Shown: piece after piece, positions 34,569-42,095 of the stretch
Layout: every line of letters begins with the position of its first letter
Numbering within the stretch: position 1 is the first letter of the stretch
NCBI GenBank assembly: GCA_002842045.1
Contig: PHBX01000030.1
Span: forward strand, 1 to 57,741
DNA: 57,741 bases
Direction: 5' to 3'
Source: Chloroflexi bacterium HGW-Chloroflexi-3
GTDB lineage: Bacteria; Chloroflexota; Anaerolineae; Anaerolineales; Anaerolineaceae
Notes under the pieces: generated by a model
Databases searched by the model: none
Seen by the model: only the letters and a program-made list of their open reading frames with translations
What the model was told of the DNA's origin: nothing
Translations under genes and position numbers: made by a program

Positions 34569-34674
34569 AGAATAAAAATGTAATCGTATCGGGTCGCTGA
34601 TCTCCTTGGGCATAAATAAAATCGTAGGAGCGGCCGCATAACAAAGTTATTTGTTATGCCGGTCGCTTTTCGTT
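34569..34674 (+). promoter_or_regulatory. Leader with competing hairpins (attenuator-like), element 1
   Basis: Segment 1 GGTCGCTgatCTCCT (34592-34606) can pair with segment 2 AGGAGCGGCC (34626-34635). Alternatively, segment 2 extended (AGCGGCCGCATAACAAA, 34629-34645) pairs with segment 3 (TTTGTTATGCCGGTCGCT, 34650-34667) into a long hairpin followed by TTTTCGTTTT, a textbook intrinsic terminator. A TAGAAT -10 box lies at about 34568-34573. The same three-segment layout, with the shared words GGTCGCTGAT, AGCG-CC and GGTCGCTTTT, occurs at 52655-52770 in element 2. The terminator precedes the DnaB-like gene at 34734, suggesting conditional read-through. Confidence 0.6.
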
Positions 34675-34733
34675 TTCTCAGATGACCTTCGTGTTGTTGT
34701 AAGGAGTAAATATCAATCAATTTGGAGACTTTG

Positions 34734-36194
34734 ATGCCAGATCCCATTCCGCCCAGAGATATTGATGCCGAACAAGCCTTGCTCGGTTCGATCATGATTG
34801 CACCATATTTGTTTGTAGATTTGGTCACCATTGTTAGAGCGGAATATTTTTATCGCATCTCACACCGCTGGATTTGGGAAGCAATGAATCACCTGTTGGA
34901 ATCTGAGCAACAGATCGATCATGTCACCTTGTGTAATGCTTTGAATACCAGCGGAAAACTAAAGGAAATTGGTGGGCCGGCATATATCATGGGCTTGCTC
35001 AATGCAACTCCGACATCCATGCACGCCGAGTCTTACGCGAAGATCGTGCGTGAAAAAGCATTTAAGCGAAAAGCGTTGGAGGTCGCTACAAACCTTGCGC
35101 AAAATGCTATTCAAGATAAACTGCTTTACGAAGCTCTGCAGCAAATGGAAGAGTTTTTTGTCAGCTCATCCGCCTTGTCGGGAGTCACGGAGCGAATGGT
35201 TATGACCGCAGAGAAATTGTGTTTGTCGGAGATGGGTGAACTGACCTGGATTCTCAAAGACTGGATTATGGCCGGCGGGATCAACTTGATCGCCGGAATG
35301 CCGGCAGCGGGAAAGAGTTTTCTCGCTCTTGACCTGGCGATTGGCATGGCATCTTCAGGTCTGGCATGGGATAACCGGCCAGTAACCCAAGGCAAAGTGC
35401 TGTATCACTTCCTGGATGGCAGCTATCGGGGTATGCGCTCGCGAGTTCTCAAATTGTGCCATGCGCGGGGGATTCAACCGCCTGCCAACCTGATTTTCGA
35501 TTTCTCTCCGCTTAACCTGAAAGTTACTTCCGAAGTACTGGCATTGCGTCAGCGAATTCACAGGTTGGATGCCTCTGTCGTCATTTTTGATGTTATGGCC
35601 AAGTTTATGCCTGGCGCTGATGAAAATTCAGTTGCGGAAATTTCACCAATGATGAACACGCTACGAGAAATTGCCAACCAGACCGGAACGACTTTCATTC
35701 TTATTCATCACCTCAATAAAGGTGGAAACACGGATCTTTCCTATCGTGTCCGGGGTTCCTCCGATATTTTGGGGTCTGTCGATACCGCCATTGTGGTTGC
35801 GCACGAAAACCAGCATTCAGCACACTCGATGCGAACGATCATTCCACAGAAGGTGCGTGAATCCCTGCCACCTACGCAGTTGCGATTTCAAATTGAATCG
35901 ACCGAAGAGAGTATTACTCTTCGATTTTCTGAAACGAATGTTTCTGAAATGGTGCGCGTGCCTGGTCAGGCCGAATTGATCTTTGTAGATATCCTGGAAT
36001 ATCTGCAAAGCGTACCGGCGCAGGAATTTAAGAAGAACGAGCTCATCTCAGCGCTTCAAATCAACAGCAGCGCCAGGACGATCGACCGGGCATTTTCAAA
36101 ACTCAATAATGATCCGCGTATAAGAGTTACAAAACGAGGATCTTTCAACACCTATCAGTGGGAAGGAGATACGCCAGCCATGCCAACCCCTTAA
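34734..36194 (+). CDS. DnaB-N / RepA-type AAA ATPase, replication protein
   Basis: 486 residues from ATG 34734 (GGAG at good spacing). The N-terminal ~110 residues are the DnaB N-terminal domain (PPRDIDAEQALLGSIMIAPYLFVDLVTIVRAEYFYRISHRWIWEAMNHLL). The middle is a RecA-fold ATPase of the AAA_25/RepA type rather than a canonical DnaB motor: Walker A AGMPAAGKSFLALDLA (about 188-195), Walker B SVVIFDVMAKFM (about 282), then TTFILIHHLNKGG and YRVRGSSDILGSVDTAIVV. The C-terminal ~80 residues look like a winged helix (SVPAQEFKKNELISALQINSSARTIDRAFSKL). Probably a replicative helicase or helicase loader for the element's own replication. A strong hairpin spans its stop codon. Confidence 0.82.
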   Translation: MPDPIPPRDIDAEQALLGSIMIAPYLFVDLVTIVRAEYFYRISHRWIWEAMNHLLESEQQIDHVTLCNALNTSGKLKEIGGPAYIMGLLNATPTSMHAESYAKIVREKAFKRKALEVATNLAQNAIQDKLLYEALQQMEEFFVSSSALSGVTERMVMTAEKLCLSEMGELTWILKDWIMAGGINLIAGMPAAGKSFLALDLAIGMASSGLAWDNRPVTQGKVLYHFLDGSYRGMRSRVLKLCHARGIQPPANLIFDFSPLNLKVTSEVLALRQRIHRLDASVVIFDVMAKFMPGADENSVAEISPMMNTLREIANQTGTTFILIHHLNKGGNTDLSYRVRGSSDILGSVDTAIVVAHENQHSAHSMRTIIPQKVRESLPPTQLRFQIESTEESITLRFSETNVSEMVRVPGQAELIFVDILEYLQSVPAQEFKKNELISALQINSSARTIDRAFSKLNNDPRIRVTKRGSFNTYQWEGDTPAMPTP

Positions 36195-36216
36195 GGGAAT
36201 GGCGTGGCTGGCGTAT
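36169..36216. terminator. Long hairpin spanning the stop of the DnaB-like gene
   Basis: ATACGCCAGCCATGCCA (36169-36185) and TGGCGTGGCTGGCGTAT (36200-36216) form a 17-base stem with one mismatch, loop of 14 bases. It overlaps the last codons and stop of the gene. The T run after it is weak (GTTTGTT), so it may act as an RNA-stabilising 3' end or a terminator of limited strength. Confidence 0.6.
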
Positions 36217-36247
36217 GTTTGTTCCTTACAGATTTCAAAGGAGAAGA

Positions 36248-36682
36248 ATGTCAGAACACCAAAATATTTCTAGTTGCCGGATTTCCAGGAATGTCTTGAT
36301 CAAAGCACCCGGTTTGCTGCCCATGCTTTACACGCCGCGGGAAATAGCTGAAGATCTGGGCGTTCCTGAAACCACCATGCGAGATTGGCTCAACCATGGC
36401 GCCCCACACAGCCGGGATGAATCCAACCATATCTGGATCGACGGCAAGGATTTTGCCGCCTGGGTTGACAGTCAACGGAACGCCAGAAAGAAACCAACCC
36501 ATCAGCTTCAAGCGGGGGAAGGCTTTTGCATGCGCTGCAATGCCATCGTCAAAATCCAAAATGGGGAAATTCGCCCAGTCAAAGGTCACCTGAGCCATTT
36601 GAAAGGCAAATGTCCCAATTGCGGCGGGATTGTCAATCGCGGAATCTGGAATGCTGGATCGTCAGAACTACCTCAAAGTTAA
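36248..36682 (+). CDS. HTH protein with C-terminal zinc ribbon
   Basis: 144 residues from ATG 36248, preceded by AAAGGAGAAGA. The middle has a MerR/terminase-small-subunit-like HTH (YTPREIAEDLGVPETTMRDWLNHGAPHSRDESNHIWIDGKDFAAWVD). The C terminus has two C-x-x-C pairs (FCMRCNAIVKIQNGEIRPVKGHLSHLKGKCPNCGGIV), a zinc ribbon with the spacing seen in the anti-sense regulators and small DNA-binding proteins of mobile elements. The next gene starts inside it (at 36651), so the two are translated together. Probably a DNA-binding regulator of recombination. Confidence 0.75.
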   Translation: MSEHQNISSCRISRNVLIKAPGLLPMLYTPREIAEDLGVPETTMRDWLNHGAPHSRDESNHIWIDGKDFAAWVDSQRNARKKPTHQLQAGEGFCMRCNAIVKIQNGEIRPVKGHLSHLKGKCPNCGGIVNRGIWNAGSSELPQS

Positions 36683-37007
36683 GTTGTTCCTGAAATATTC
36701 ACGGGAAGTTCATGAGCGTTCTTTGCTTCAGATTTCTACCGATTTCGAGCATCTCAAAATACTGCTCCTCTGGACCGGTTCGCAACCGCTTGGATCGATG
36801 CACGCTTTCAACACCAGTCTCTCTGATTTTCTTTTTCAGAAAGTCGAAAAAGGATTGGATCAGTCCGAAGTTCAGAGTATTTTAAAGACAAATCAGCGGT
36901 TTCTCTTATGGGGGAAAGCGATGTTCCCAATTGAATTTCAAAATATCCGGCTTAACTGGATTATGAAAATTACAGCAATCTCGGAAAAAAAGGAGGTGAT
37001 TATTTGA
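36651..37007 (+). CDS. Protein resembling an integrase core-binding domain
   Basis: 118 residues from ATG 36651. The helical layout YSREVHERSLLQISTDFEHLKILLLW...LSDFLFQKVEKGLDQSEVQSILKTNQRFLLWGKAMFPIEF recalls the SAM-like core-binding domain of tyrosine recombinases (SQxTIKxNQ...FFxWAK). It has no catalytic domain, so it is not a recombinase itself, and could be a remnant or an accessory factor. The 5' part overlaps the HTH-zinc gene by 32 bases and the 3' end overlaps the next start by 4 (TTGA). The family match is tentative. Confidence 0.5.
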   Translation: MLDRQNYLKVKLFLKYSREVHERSLLQISTDFEHLKILLLWTGSQPLGSMHAFNTSLSDFLFQKVEKGLDQSEVQSILKTNQRFLLWGKAMFPIEFQNIRLNWIMKITAISEKKEVII

Positions 37008-37198
37008 AAAAACGACCGATCATCATTACCACGTCCAACGCTATCACAATCCCCAAAAAGGTTCGTAACCTGTTGGATTTACAACCTGGTGACTGCCTGG
37101 ATTATGAAGTCATGGCAAATGGTTCAATTATTTTAGTGCGCAAGGAATGCTGCGATTTAATAATATCCCACTCAACTTGCAAAAAAATTAGTATATAA
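37004..37198 (+). CDS. AbrB/SpoVT-like DNA-binding protein
   Basis: 64 residues, TTG start with a very strong ribosome site (AAAGGAGGTGAT). KRPIIITTSNAITIPKKVRNLLDLQPGDCLDYEVMANGSIILVRKE is a swapped-hairpin AbrB fold: the beta-rich TxxNAITIPKxVRxxLxLxPGD motif. These small proteins are DNA-binding antitoxins or transition-state regulators. No cognate toxin is next to it. It is coupled to the preceding gene by a 4-base overlap. Confidence 0.78.
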   Translation: MKKRPIIITTSNAITIPKKVRNLLDLQPGDCLDYEVMANGSIILVRKECCDLIISHSTCKKISI

Positions 37199-37296
37199 GT
37201 CCATGATCATTTTTTTCGAGACAGTTCCAAAACACTAACCCTCAAACCCTTCTTTCTGTATAATATTCAAGAGTAAATATCACAAAGGACCAAAGC

Positions 37297-38154
37297 ATGA
37301 ACAATCTTAGAGATTTTTTATACTTAGACTCAACAAAGCTACAAAGCTTTATTTCACAAATCCATGGCGGATTTATCAATGAGATTACTGAAACCACTAA
37401 ACAATTAGGTGGTATATCTGCAGGAGTTAATATTGGTGTTTTACCTGTAGGTGGAAAAATCGATGCTTCCAAAGGTAAGGAAAGTGAAAGCAAACGCACA
37501 ATTCAATTAACTGATCCGGCATATTTTGACATTCTTTATAGGTTTTTAAGGCAAGAAAAGATCTTAATAGAAATTTCAGAATCAAGCAAAACTGACATAG
37601 ACAGTTTAAAAGTTGGGGATTTCATAGAGATTGAGGGTTTCGCTCAACCTCCTGTAGTTGAAAATTGGATCATTAAAGTAAAAGAGATATTTACTTTTTT
37701 TACAAAAAATATTTCTTTATTCGGTGCCAACCAATCCTCTAAATCAAAAATGATATCAAAGCAACAAATGTCCCAACTAAAACAAATTCTAGATTTCTTA
37801 GTTGATTTTATTAATATTTCGCGAAAAGATCCTGGGAGACAATATATTCGTATTGCCTTAGAATATCTGGATTGTAATGTTTGGTGTGGTTTGTTACCGG
37901 AATTTATATATAGCCAACTTAATGCTTTGTTACCGTCAAAAGTGCGAATTTTAGGAAGAATTGAAAGAAAGCTGAAACCGGACGAAGTATGGAAGGTGGT
38001 AGATTTGGATCAATTTTCCCAAAGTAATCAAGCTAACCAGTTATTAGAAATGTTAAATGGCTTAAACGCTATAACAGGAAGAGAAATAAGCGAGGAAGAA
38101 TTACAAGCTCAAAGCCCTGATTTTTTTATTTCACCTTTGGCGATTTATCAATAA
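37297..38154 (+). CDS. DUF6414-like protein
   Basis: 285 residues, soluble. The N-terminal motif RDFLYLDSTKLQSFISQIHGG recurs in DUF6414 proteins (FLYLDxxKLxSxxSQ). The rest has LTDPAYFDILYRFLRQE, SLKVGDFIEIEGFAQPP, and a C-terminal ILGRIERKLKPDEVWKVVDL. The function of the family is unknown; it has been seen near defence and mobile genes. It has its own promoter region (98 bases after the AbrB gene) and is oriented towards the integrase, which is transcribed convergently. Confidence 0.7.
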   Translation: MNNLRDFLYLDSTKLQSFISQIHGGFINEITETTKQLGGISAGVNIGVLPVGGKIDASKGKESESKRTIQLTDPAYFDILYRFLRQEKILIEISESSKTDIDSLKVGDFIEIEGFAQPPVVENWIIKVKEIFTFFTKNISLFGANQSSKSKMISKQQMSQLKQILDFLVDFINISRKDPGRQYIRIALEYLDCNVWCGLLPEFIYSQLNALLPSKVRILGRIERKLKPDEVWKVVDLDQFSQSNQANQLLEMLNGLNAITGREISEEELQAQSPDFFISPLAIYQ

Positions 38155-38238
38155 TCATAGCCTATTTACAGGTGCACAACTTTATTGACATTAGTAGCTA
38201 TATTTTTGTGGTTATACACAGTTCAGTTTCTCCCGTAT

Positions 38239-39294
38239 TTAAAACCTCAAATTATCCACTGGACTGGCTTTGCGGTGCACCCGCTCGATAACCATCTCGG
38301 CGATCTGGGCATAGTGCCGCACCATATCCAGCGAGCTGTGGCCTAACAGGGCTTGCAGGGTAAACACATCACCACCCGAACGGAGATAAGTAATCGCAAA
38401 GGTATGTCGAAACTTATGTGGATGAGCCCCTTTTACACCCGCTTTTTCAGCCAGACGAACGATCAAATGGCGCAAGCTGTTGGAGTTAAACGAGTGATTG
38501 CCGCGGTTGATAAATACTGGCGCTTCTGGATCATCGCGGTCCTCGCGCACAGCCAGGTAGCGCCACACCGCCCGGCGGGTGCTCTTTCCAATGAACACTG
38601 TGCGCCCTTTGCCGCCTTTTGCTCCACCTTCGTCCCCATGCTTGATGACAACTTTACCGGTGCGCAAATCCAGTTCGCCGATTTTCAAACTGCAAAGCTC
38701 GGAAGCTCGCAAACCGGTATCCAACAGGAAGAGGATCATTGCCTCGTCGCGCTTGGCAGACGGCCGGCGAGTGACGAAATTATGCCTGTTGATCGGATTG
38801 TATTCACGAGAGTAGACACAAGCTTTGAGCAAAGCAGCCAGATCATCCTGCGTGAAAGCGGCTACCGGTGCTTCTTTGTAGCGTGGACCAGGTATGCCTT
38901 CCATAGCATTTTTGATATTAAACTCGGCAACCGCCCAACCGAAGAAAGCTTTGAAAGTGATCCAGTGGTTGCGCAGGGTTTTGGGAGAGAGTTTACGGGG
39001 CGAAGCTTCATGTGCTGGGTTCGGCTTGGCGAAAGTATGCGGGACATACTCGGTACGCAGATAGGTCATGTAATCGAGCACGTCGGCAGAGGTGATTTTG
39101 CCAACCGGTCGATCGCCCATCTTTTCCAGCCACTTTTGCAGCACCCACTCATACGAATCGACCGTCCGTTGGCTTAACCCCTCTGCTGTTTTGAATTTTA
39201 GGAAGCCGTCGATGGATTTTGCAATTGATAACGAAGTATCCCTGTGGGACAAGCCCGGCGTACTGCGGTTCACGCCAAAGGCGAATTCCTCCAT
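38239..39294 (-). CDS. Tyrosine recombinase (integrase) of element 1
   Basis: 351 residues. A core-binding domain about 20-120 (SIAKSIDGFLKFKTAEGLSQRTVDSYEWVLQKWLEKMG) is followed by the catalytic domain with the full set: R196 in DTGLRASELC, a lysine in GAKGGKGRTV, H293-x-x-R296 in HKFRHTF, H319 in LLGHSS, and Y328 in VRHYAQ. It is thus expected to be active. It catalyses integration and excision at the tRNA-Met site: the right copy of the 43-bp repeat starts 21 bases upstream of its start codon. The gene is transcribed away from the attachment site, into the element. The intact catalytic site contrasts with the degraded maintenance genes. Confidence 0.93.
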   Translation of the reverse strand: MEEFAFGVNRSTPGLSHRDTSLSIAKSIDGFLKFKTAEGLSQRTVDSYEWVLQKWLEKMGDRPVGKITSADVLDYMTYLRTEYVPHTFAKPNPAHEASPRKLSPKTLRNHWITFKAFFGWAVAEFNIKNAMEGIPGPRYKEAPVAAFTQDDLAALLKACVYSREYNPINRHNFVTRRPSAKRDEAMILFLLDTGLRASELCSLKIGELDLRTGKVVIKHGDEGGAKGGKGRTVFIGKSTRRAVWRYLAVREDRDDPEAPVFINRGNHSFNSNSLRHLIVRLAEKAGVKGAHPHKFRHTFAITYLRSGGDVFTLQALLGHSSLDMVRHYAQIAEMVIERVHRKASPVDNLRF

Positions 39295-39315
39295 TTGAAA
39301 AGCGTCCCACTCTTA

Positions 39316-39358
39316 GTAGCGGGGAGTGGATTCGAACCACTGACCTCCGGGTTATGAG
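39316..39358 (-). repeat. Right attachment site of element 1, tRNA-Met 3' fragment
   Basis: Exact copy of 294-336. On the minus strand it runs from the anticodon loop CTCATAA through the T arm to the acceptor 3' strand. The sequence that follows (CTCATAA preceded on this strand by ATTTTGA) does not supply the 5' anticodon stem CGGG or TAGCGGG, so the complete tRNA is not here. It most likely marks the boundary between element 1 and a second element integrated in tandem to its right. Confidence 0.85.
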
Positions 39359-39744
39359 TCAAAATCCTGAATCCGTGCCATTTGTGCGGCGGGCTCTGCA
39401 AATCAGCCGACCTGACGAACTCTGGTCTACGCTTGCCGGGCACGCTGCGGTAGCTAATCGATGTTCGTATAGTATCTGTTTTACGTGGGTTCGTCAAGTA
39501 CTTTTTCTTGCTTTTCTTCATTCCTCTTTCCAATTCAATTTATTCAAATCTATTTTCTCATGGGAGATGCGTCCACCCTGATTCAATAATGGTGCATCGC
39601 ACTATTAGCTGTTGATTCCCTAGTCATGGGTGTTCCACAATCTCAATAAGCCTGCATAAGGTAAGGGCTAATTCTATTCCCCTGCCCGTCTATTTGCGCA
39701 CCTGTTTGCCGGCTTATTTTATTAGGTTCGGAGAGCCATTCAAG
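39359..39744. other. Left end of element 2, no supported gene
   Basis: About 385 bases between the attachment site and the first gene. Open frames on both strands are short and without recognised domains. No clear hairpin or repeat was found. It likely carries the end of element 2 and the promoter of the downstream genes. Confidence 0.4.
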
Positions 39745-40335
39745 ATGCCAGGTAAAGACTTAGATTTTTTTATTGCTCAAGATAAGAAGAACCCCGTTGA
39801 ACTTCGAGGCTACGTTTGGAAAGTCATTATGGATCCAACCAGGGTCGATGATGATCCGGGGATGTTCTTTGGGAGGTTGTTTCGAATGATCGATATCCGC
39901 CTCAACCGGGACGAGAAATCAACCTGGCCGGAAGGAATCGTGTTTGAAAACATTACCTCAGGATGCCGCCTTACTTATAAAGATGGCTTGTTGATGGATC
40001 TGACAAATTCCAAGGTGATTCAGAAGAAGCCAAGAATCCGTAACCGGAGCCGGCGGACAGGTTGTAGAAATCAAACTAAAGGTGAAAGCATGCCTCGAAA
40101 ACCAAATCATATTGCATCAACCAGTCGGATGCGTCGATTTGTGTTGATTCGAGTGGAAGACCTCACGGGTGTCTCAGGGACTGGTGAAGTTGCAGAAGGA
40201 ACTGTATTTAGCAGCGGTTTGGCGGTCATTCACTGGCTCAGGGAACCTTATGCCATGGGTGTTTATCAGACTCTCGAAGATGTCATTACTGTCCACGGTC
40301 ATGAAGGCCGAACACAGCTGCAATTTATCGATTAA
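39745..40335 (+). CDS. Uncharacterised two-part protein preceding ParA
   Basis: About 196 residues if started at ATG 39745 (MPGKDLDF); an upstream in-frame ATG at 39694 would add 17. The first ~110 residues (VELRGYVWKVIMDPTRVDDDPGMFFGRLFRMIDIRLNRDEKS) are unrecognised. The last ~80 residues (SRMRRFVLIRVEDLTGVSGTGEVAEGTVFSSGLAVIHWLREPYAMGVYQTLEDVITVHGHEGRTQLQFID) resemble small stand-alone proteins of the pattern RFVLIRxEDxTGVSGTGxVAEGxxFSxGxxxxxWL...IHGHxGxT. A second ATG at 40090 could start that part independently. So this could be a natural fusion or two overlapping genes. It lies 11 bases upstream of parA. Confidence 0.6.
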   Translation: MPGKDLDFFIAQDKKNPVELRGYVWKVIMDPTRVDDDPGMFFGRLFRMIDIRLNRDEKSTWPEGIVFENITSGCRLTYKDGLLMDLTNSKVIQKKPRIRNRSRRTGCRNQTKGESMPRKPNHIASTSRMRRFVLIRVEDLTGVSGTGEVAEGTVFSSGLAVIHWLREPYAMGVYQTLEDVITVHGHEGRTQLQFID

Positions 40336-40346
40336 GGAGAAATCAA

Positions 40347-41117
40347 ATGACCACAAAAATCATCACCATTTCGAACCAAAAAGGCGGGGTAGGAAAGACA
40401 ACCACCGCCGTAAATCTGGCACATGCTCTCACGCTGAAAACTAAACAAGTGTTGTTGATTGACCTTGATCCACAAGGACAGTGCGCAACCAAGTTAGGTA
40501 TGGATAGCCAAATGGGAACGTATTATTTCCTGACAACTCAACCAGGCTCTCCAAGTGAAATAACATTTATTCGCCAATGGGTCCGTGACACGGGCCGCGA
40601 TTTCTTGCAGTTGATTCCAGGCAACTCTATGACCTCCGCTGCGCAAATGATGTTAGGTGTCCAGGATCAACCGATCTCCTACATAAAAGGGCTGCTGAAA
40701 ACATTCACTAAAGATCGGTTTGATTGCATTATTTTCGACACCTCTCCCTCTGTGGGTGGCTTACAGGAACGTGCAATCTGGGCAGCTGATCTGGTGATTG
40801 TTCCTACAGCAACAGAATTCGCATTGTTAGATTCGTTAGCCAAGACAGTCACAACTATCCGGACCTTGAGGGACAAAAAGAATTGGCAAGGAGGATTGCT
40901 GGGGATATTACCTACCTTTTTCGATAGTACCAACGAGTCACGCGACTCCCTGCAGGATCTGCAGGCAACATTCAGCGACAAGGTGCTCTCCCCCATACAT
41001 CGGGCGACTGTCTTACGTGAATGTTGGTCTGAGGCAAAGACCATTTTTGAGTATGCGCCAGAAACGCGGGCTGCCGAGGAATATAAAGCTTTGGCAATTC
41101 TTGTATTGAAATATTAG
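40347..41117 (+). CDS. parA: ParA-type partition ATPase
   Basis: 256 residues. Deviant Walker A KGGVGKTTTAVNLAHAL (K12 to T19), Walker A' DLDPQGQCATKLG, Walker B CIIFDTSPSVGG and the C-terminal ESRDSLQDLQATF...RECWSEAKTIFEYAPETRAAEEYKAL fit the ParA/Soj family. It has no N-terminal HTH, so it is the small ParA type needing a separate centromere-binding partner; the next gene (5 bases on) is a good candidate. Role: ATP-driven segregation of an extrachromosomal form of element 2. AAGGAGAAATCAA gives a good ribosome site. Confidence 0.93.
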   Translation: MTTKIITISNQKGGVGKTTTAVNLAHALTLKTKQVLLIDLDPQGQCATKLGMDSQMGTYYFLTTQPGSPSEITFIRQWVRDTGRDFLQLIPGNSMTSAAQMMLGVQDQPISYIKGLLKTFTKDRFDCIIFDTSPSVGGLQERAIWAADLVIVPTATEFALLDSLAKTVTTIRTLRDKKNWQGGLLGILPTFFDSTNESRDSLQDLQATFSDKVLSPIHRATVLRECWSEAKTIFEYAPETRAAEEYKALAILVLKY

Positions 41118-41122
41118 AGGTC

Positions 41123-41821
41123 ATGATGGCCAGGCGAGACGCATTTACAGGTCTACGTGATCCTAATCCAATAACCGAGGTTGAGGAGGATCAAAAGCAA
41201 GAATCCACGATGATCCAACGACAGCCCTTGGATCTAATTCCCACGGCAGATCTCAGGAAGAAAAGATCCCGTAAGTGGGAACAGGTTCATCGACTCGAAA
41301 CTGTCACGTACCGCGGAATTCCTCGGCAGGTTGTGGAGTTGATTATCAAAGATGCTCAGTCTCTTTCGGTTCCTAGAGATGAAGTCGTTAGGGCGTTTCT
41401 TGAATATGGCGCAAGACTTTACCGCAATGGAGAGATCAAACTTTTAGCGTACCCCAAGGCACAGCGAATGACCCTGTACTCTGAAGGCAATGAAGGAAAC
41501 CCAATCTTGCCTGTCCAAAAACCGACAAACCATAAATGGCTGGCTGATGCATTCCCAGTTCCAGAAAAGAAAGCTGGTGGAACCAAAAAGAAAAAATTTA
41601 GGAAAGTCCAAGAAGCCATCCCCCAATGGGAAATAAGAGCGACATTCCGAATTCCAGCTTTATTAAAGGAAGAAGTTCGGTCGATTGCGCGGGAGCATAC
41701 TTTACCGGTCGGAGAAGTTGTCTGTTTCTTCGTTATAGAAGGTTCACAGGCTTTTCACAATGGAAGCTTAATCCTGCAACCATCTCCAAAGACAATAGGA
41801 AAGACATTATTTCTGGAGTGA
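41123..41821 (+). CDS. Duplicated-domain protein, probable centromere-binding partner of ParA
   Basis: 232 residues with an internal repeat. Copy A (about 65-110): RQVVELIIKDAQSLSVPRDEVVRAFLEYGARLYRNGEIKLLAYPKAQRMTLY. Copy B (about 175-230): FRIPALLKEEVRSIAREHTLPVGEVVCFFVIEGSQAFHNGSLILQPSPKTIGKTLFL. Both have a short strand, a helix-loop-helix with VPxxEVV and an nGxIxLxPxPK tail, like ribbon-helix-helix domains. Two fused copies would make a pseudo-dimer. A linker rich in Lys (about 140-165: KKAGGTKKKKFRKVQ) follows copy A. It sits directly after parA and before the iteron cluster, so a ParB-like centromere binder is the best guess. No ParB motif (GERR) is seen. Confidence 0.65.
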   Translation: MMARRDAFTGLRDPNPITEVEEDQKQESTMIQRQPLDLIPTADLRKKRSRKWEQVHRLETVTYRGIPRQVVELIIKDAQSLSVPRDEVVRAFLEYGARLYRNGEIKLLAYPKAQRMTLYSEGNEGNPILPVQKPTNHKWLADAFPVPEKKAGGTKKKKFRKVQEAIPQWEIRATFRIPALLKEEVRSIAREHTLPVGEVVCFFVIEGSQAFHNGSLILQPSPKTIGKTLFLE

Positions 41822-41882
41822 TGCTAATGGCCTCTGACCTTTCCTGGAAAATCAACAATTTCATTTTCACTCTAAAAATCAC

Positions 41883-41945
41883 GTCTGCGTCCATGCTGAC
41901 GTGCCGCAGACGTGCTGCTGACATGCCGCAGACGTTGACGCAGAC
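41883..41945. repeat. Iteron cluster, probable origin or centromere of element 2
   Basis: GCTGACGTGCCGCAGAC (41895-41911), GCTGACATGCCGCAGAC (41917-41933) and GTTGACGCAGAC (41934-41945) are preceded by the inverted GTCTGCGTC (41883-41891). The 17-mer at 41895 and the 12-mer at 41934 are exact reverse complements of iterons at 32830-32846 and 32796-32807. It sits between the ParA pair and the DnaA-domain replication gene, the normal place for a replication origin or partition site. Confidence 0.75.
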
Positions 41946-42095
41946 GGAGTTGCTGACGTTGAAACCACAGGAAGCCCGTAAAGGGGTCTTTTCTGGAAGA
42001 AACGGGATAACCACTGTCCTTCCAACAAAGGTTGTAATTGTGCCTTTATTTCGCTTTATTCGATATTGATTTTTTTATCAATAGGAATTTCTTTT

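Noticed and set aside
35126..35395. 89-codon minus-strand frame in the DnaB-like gene
   Set aside because: Shadow of the ATPase; no independent support.
38353..39177. 274-codon frame antisense to the integrase
   Set aside because: Shadow of the catalytic integrase, which has all its active-site residues on the other strand.
39316..39358. Functional tRNA gene at the right copy
   Set aside because: Same reason: the 5' half is missing on the minus-strand upstream side.
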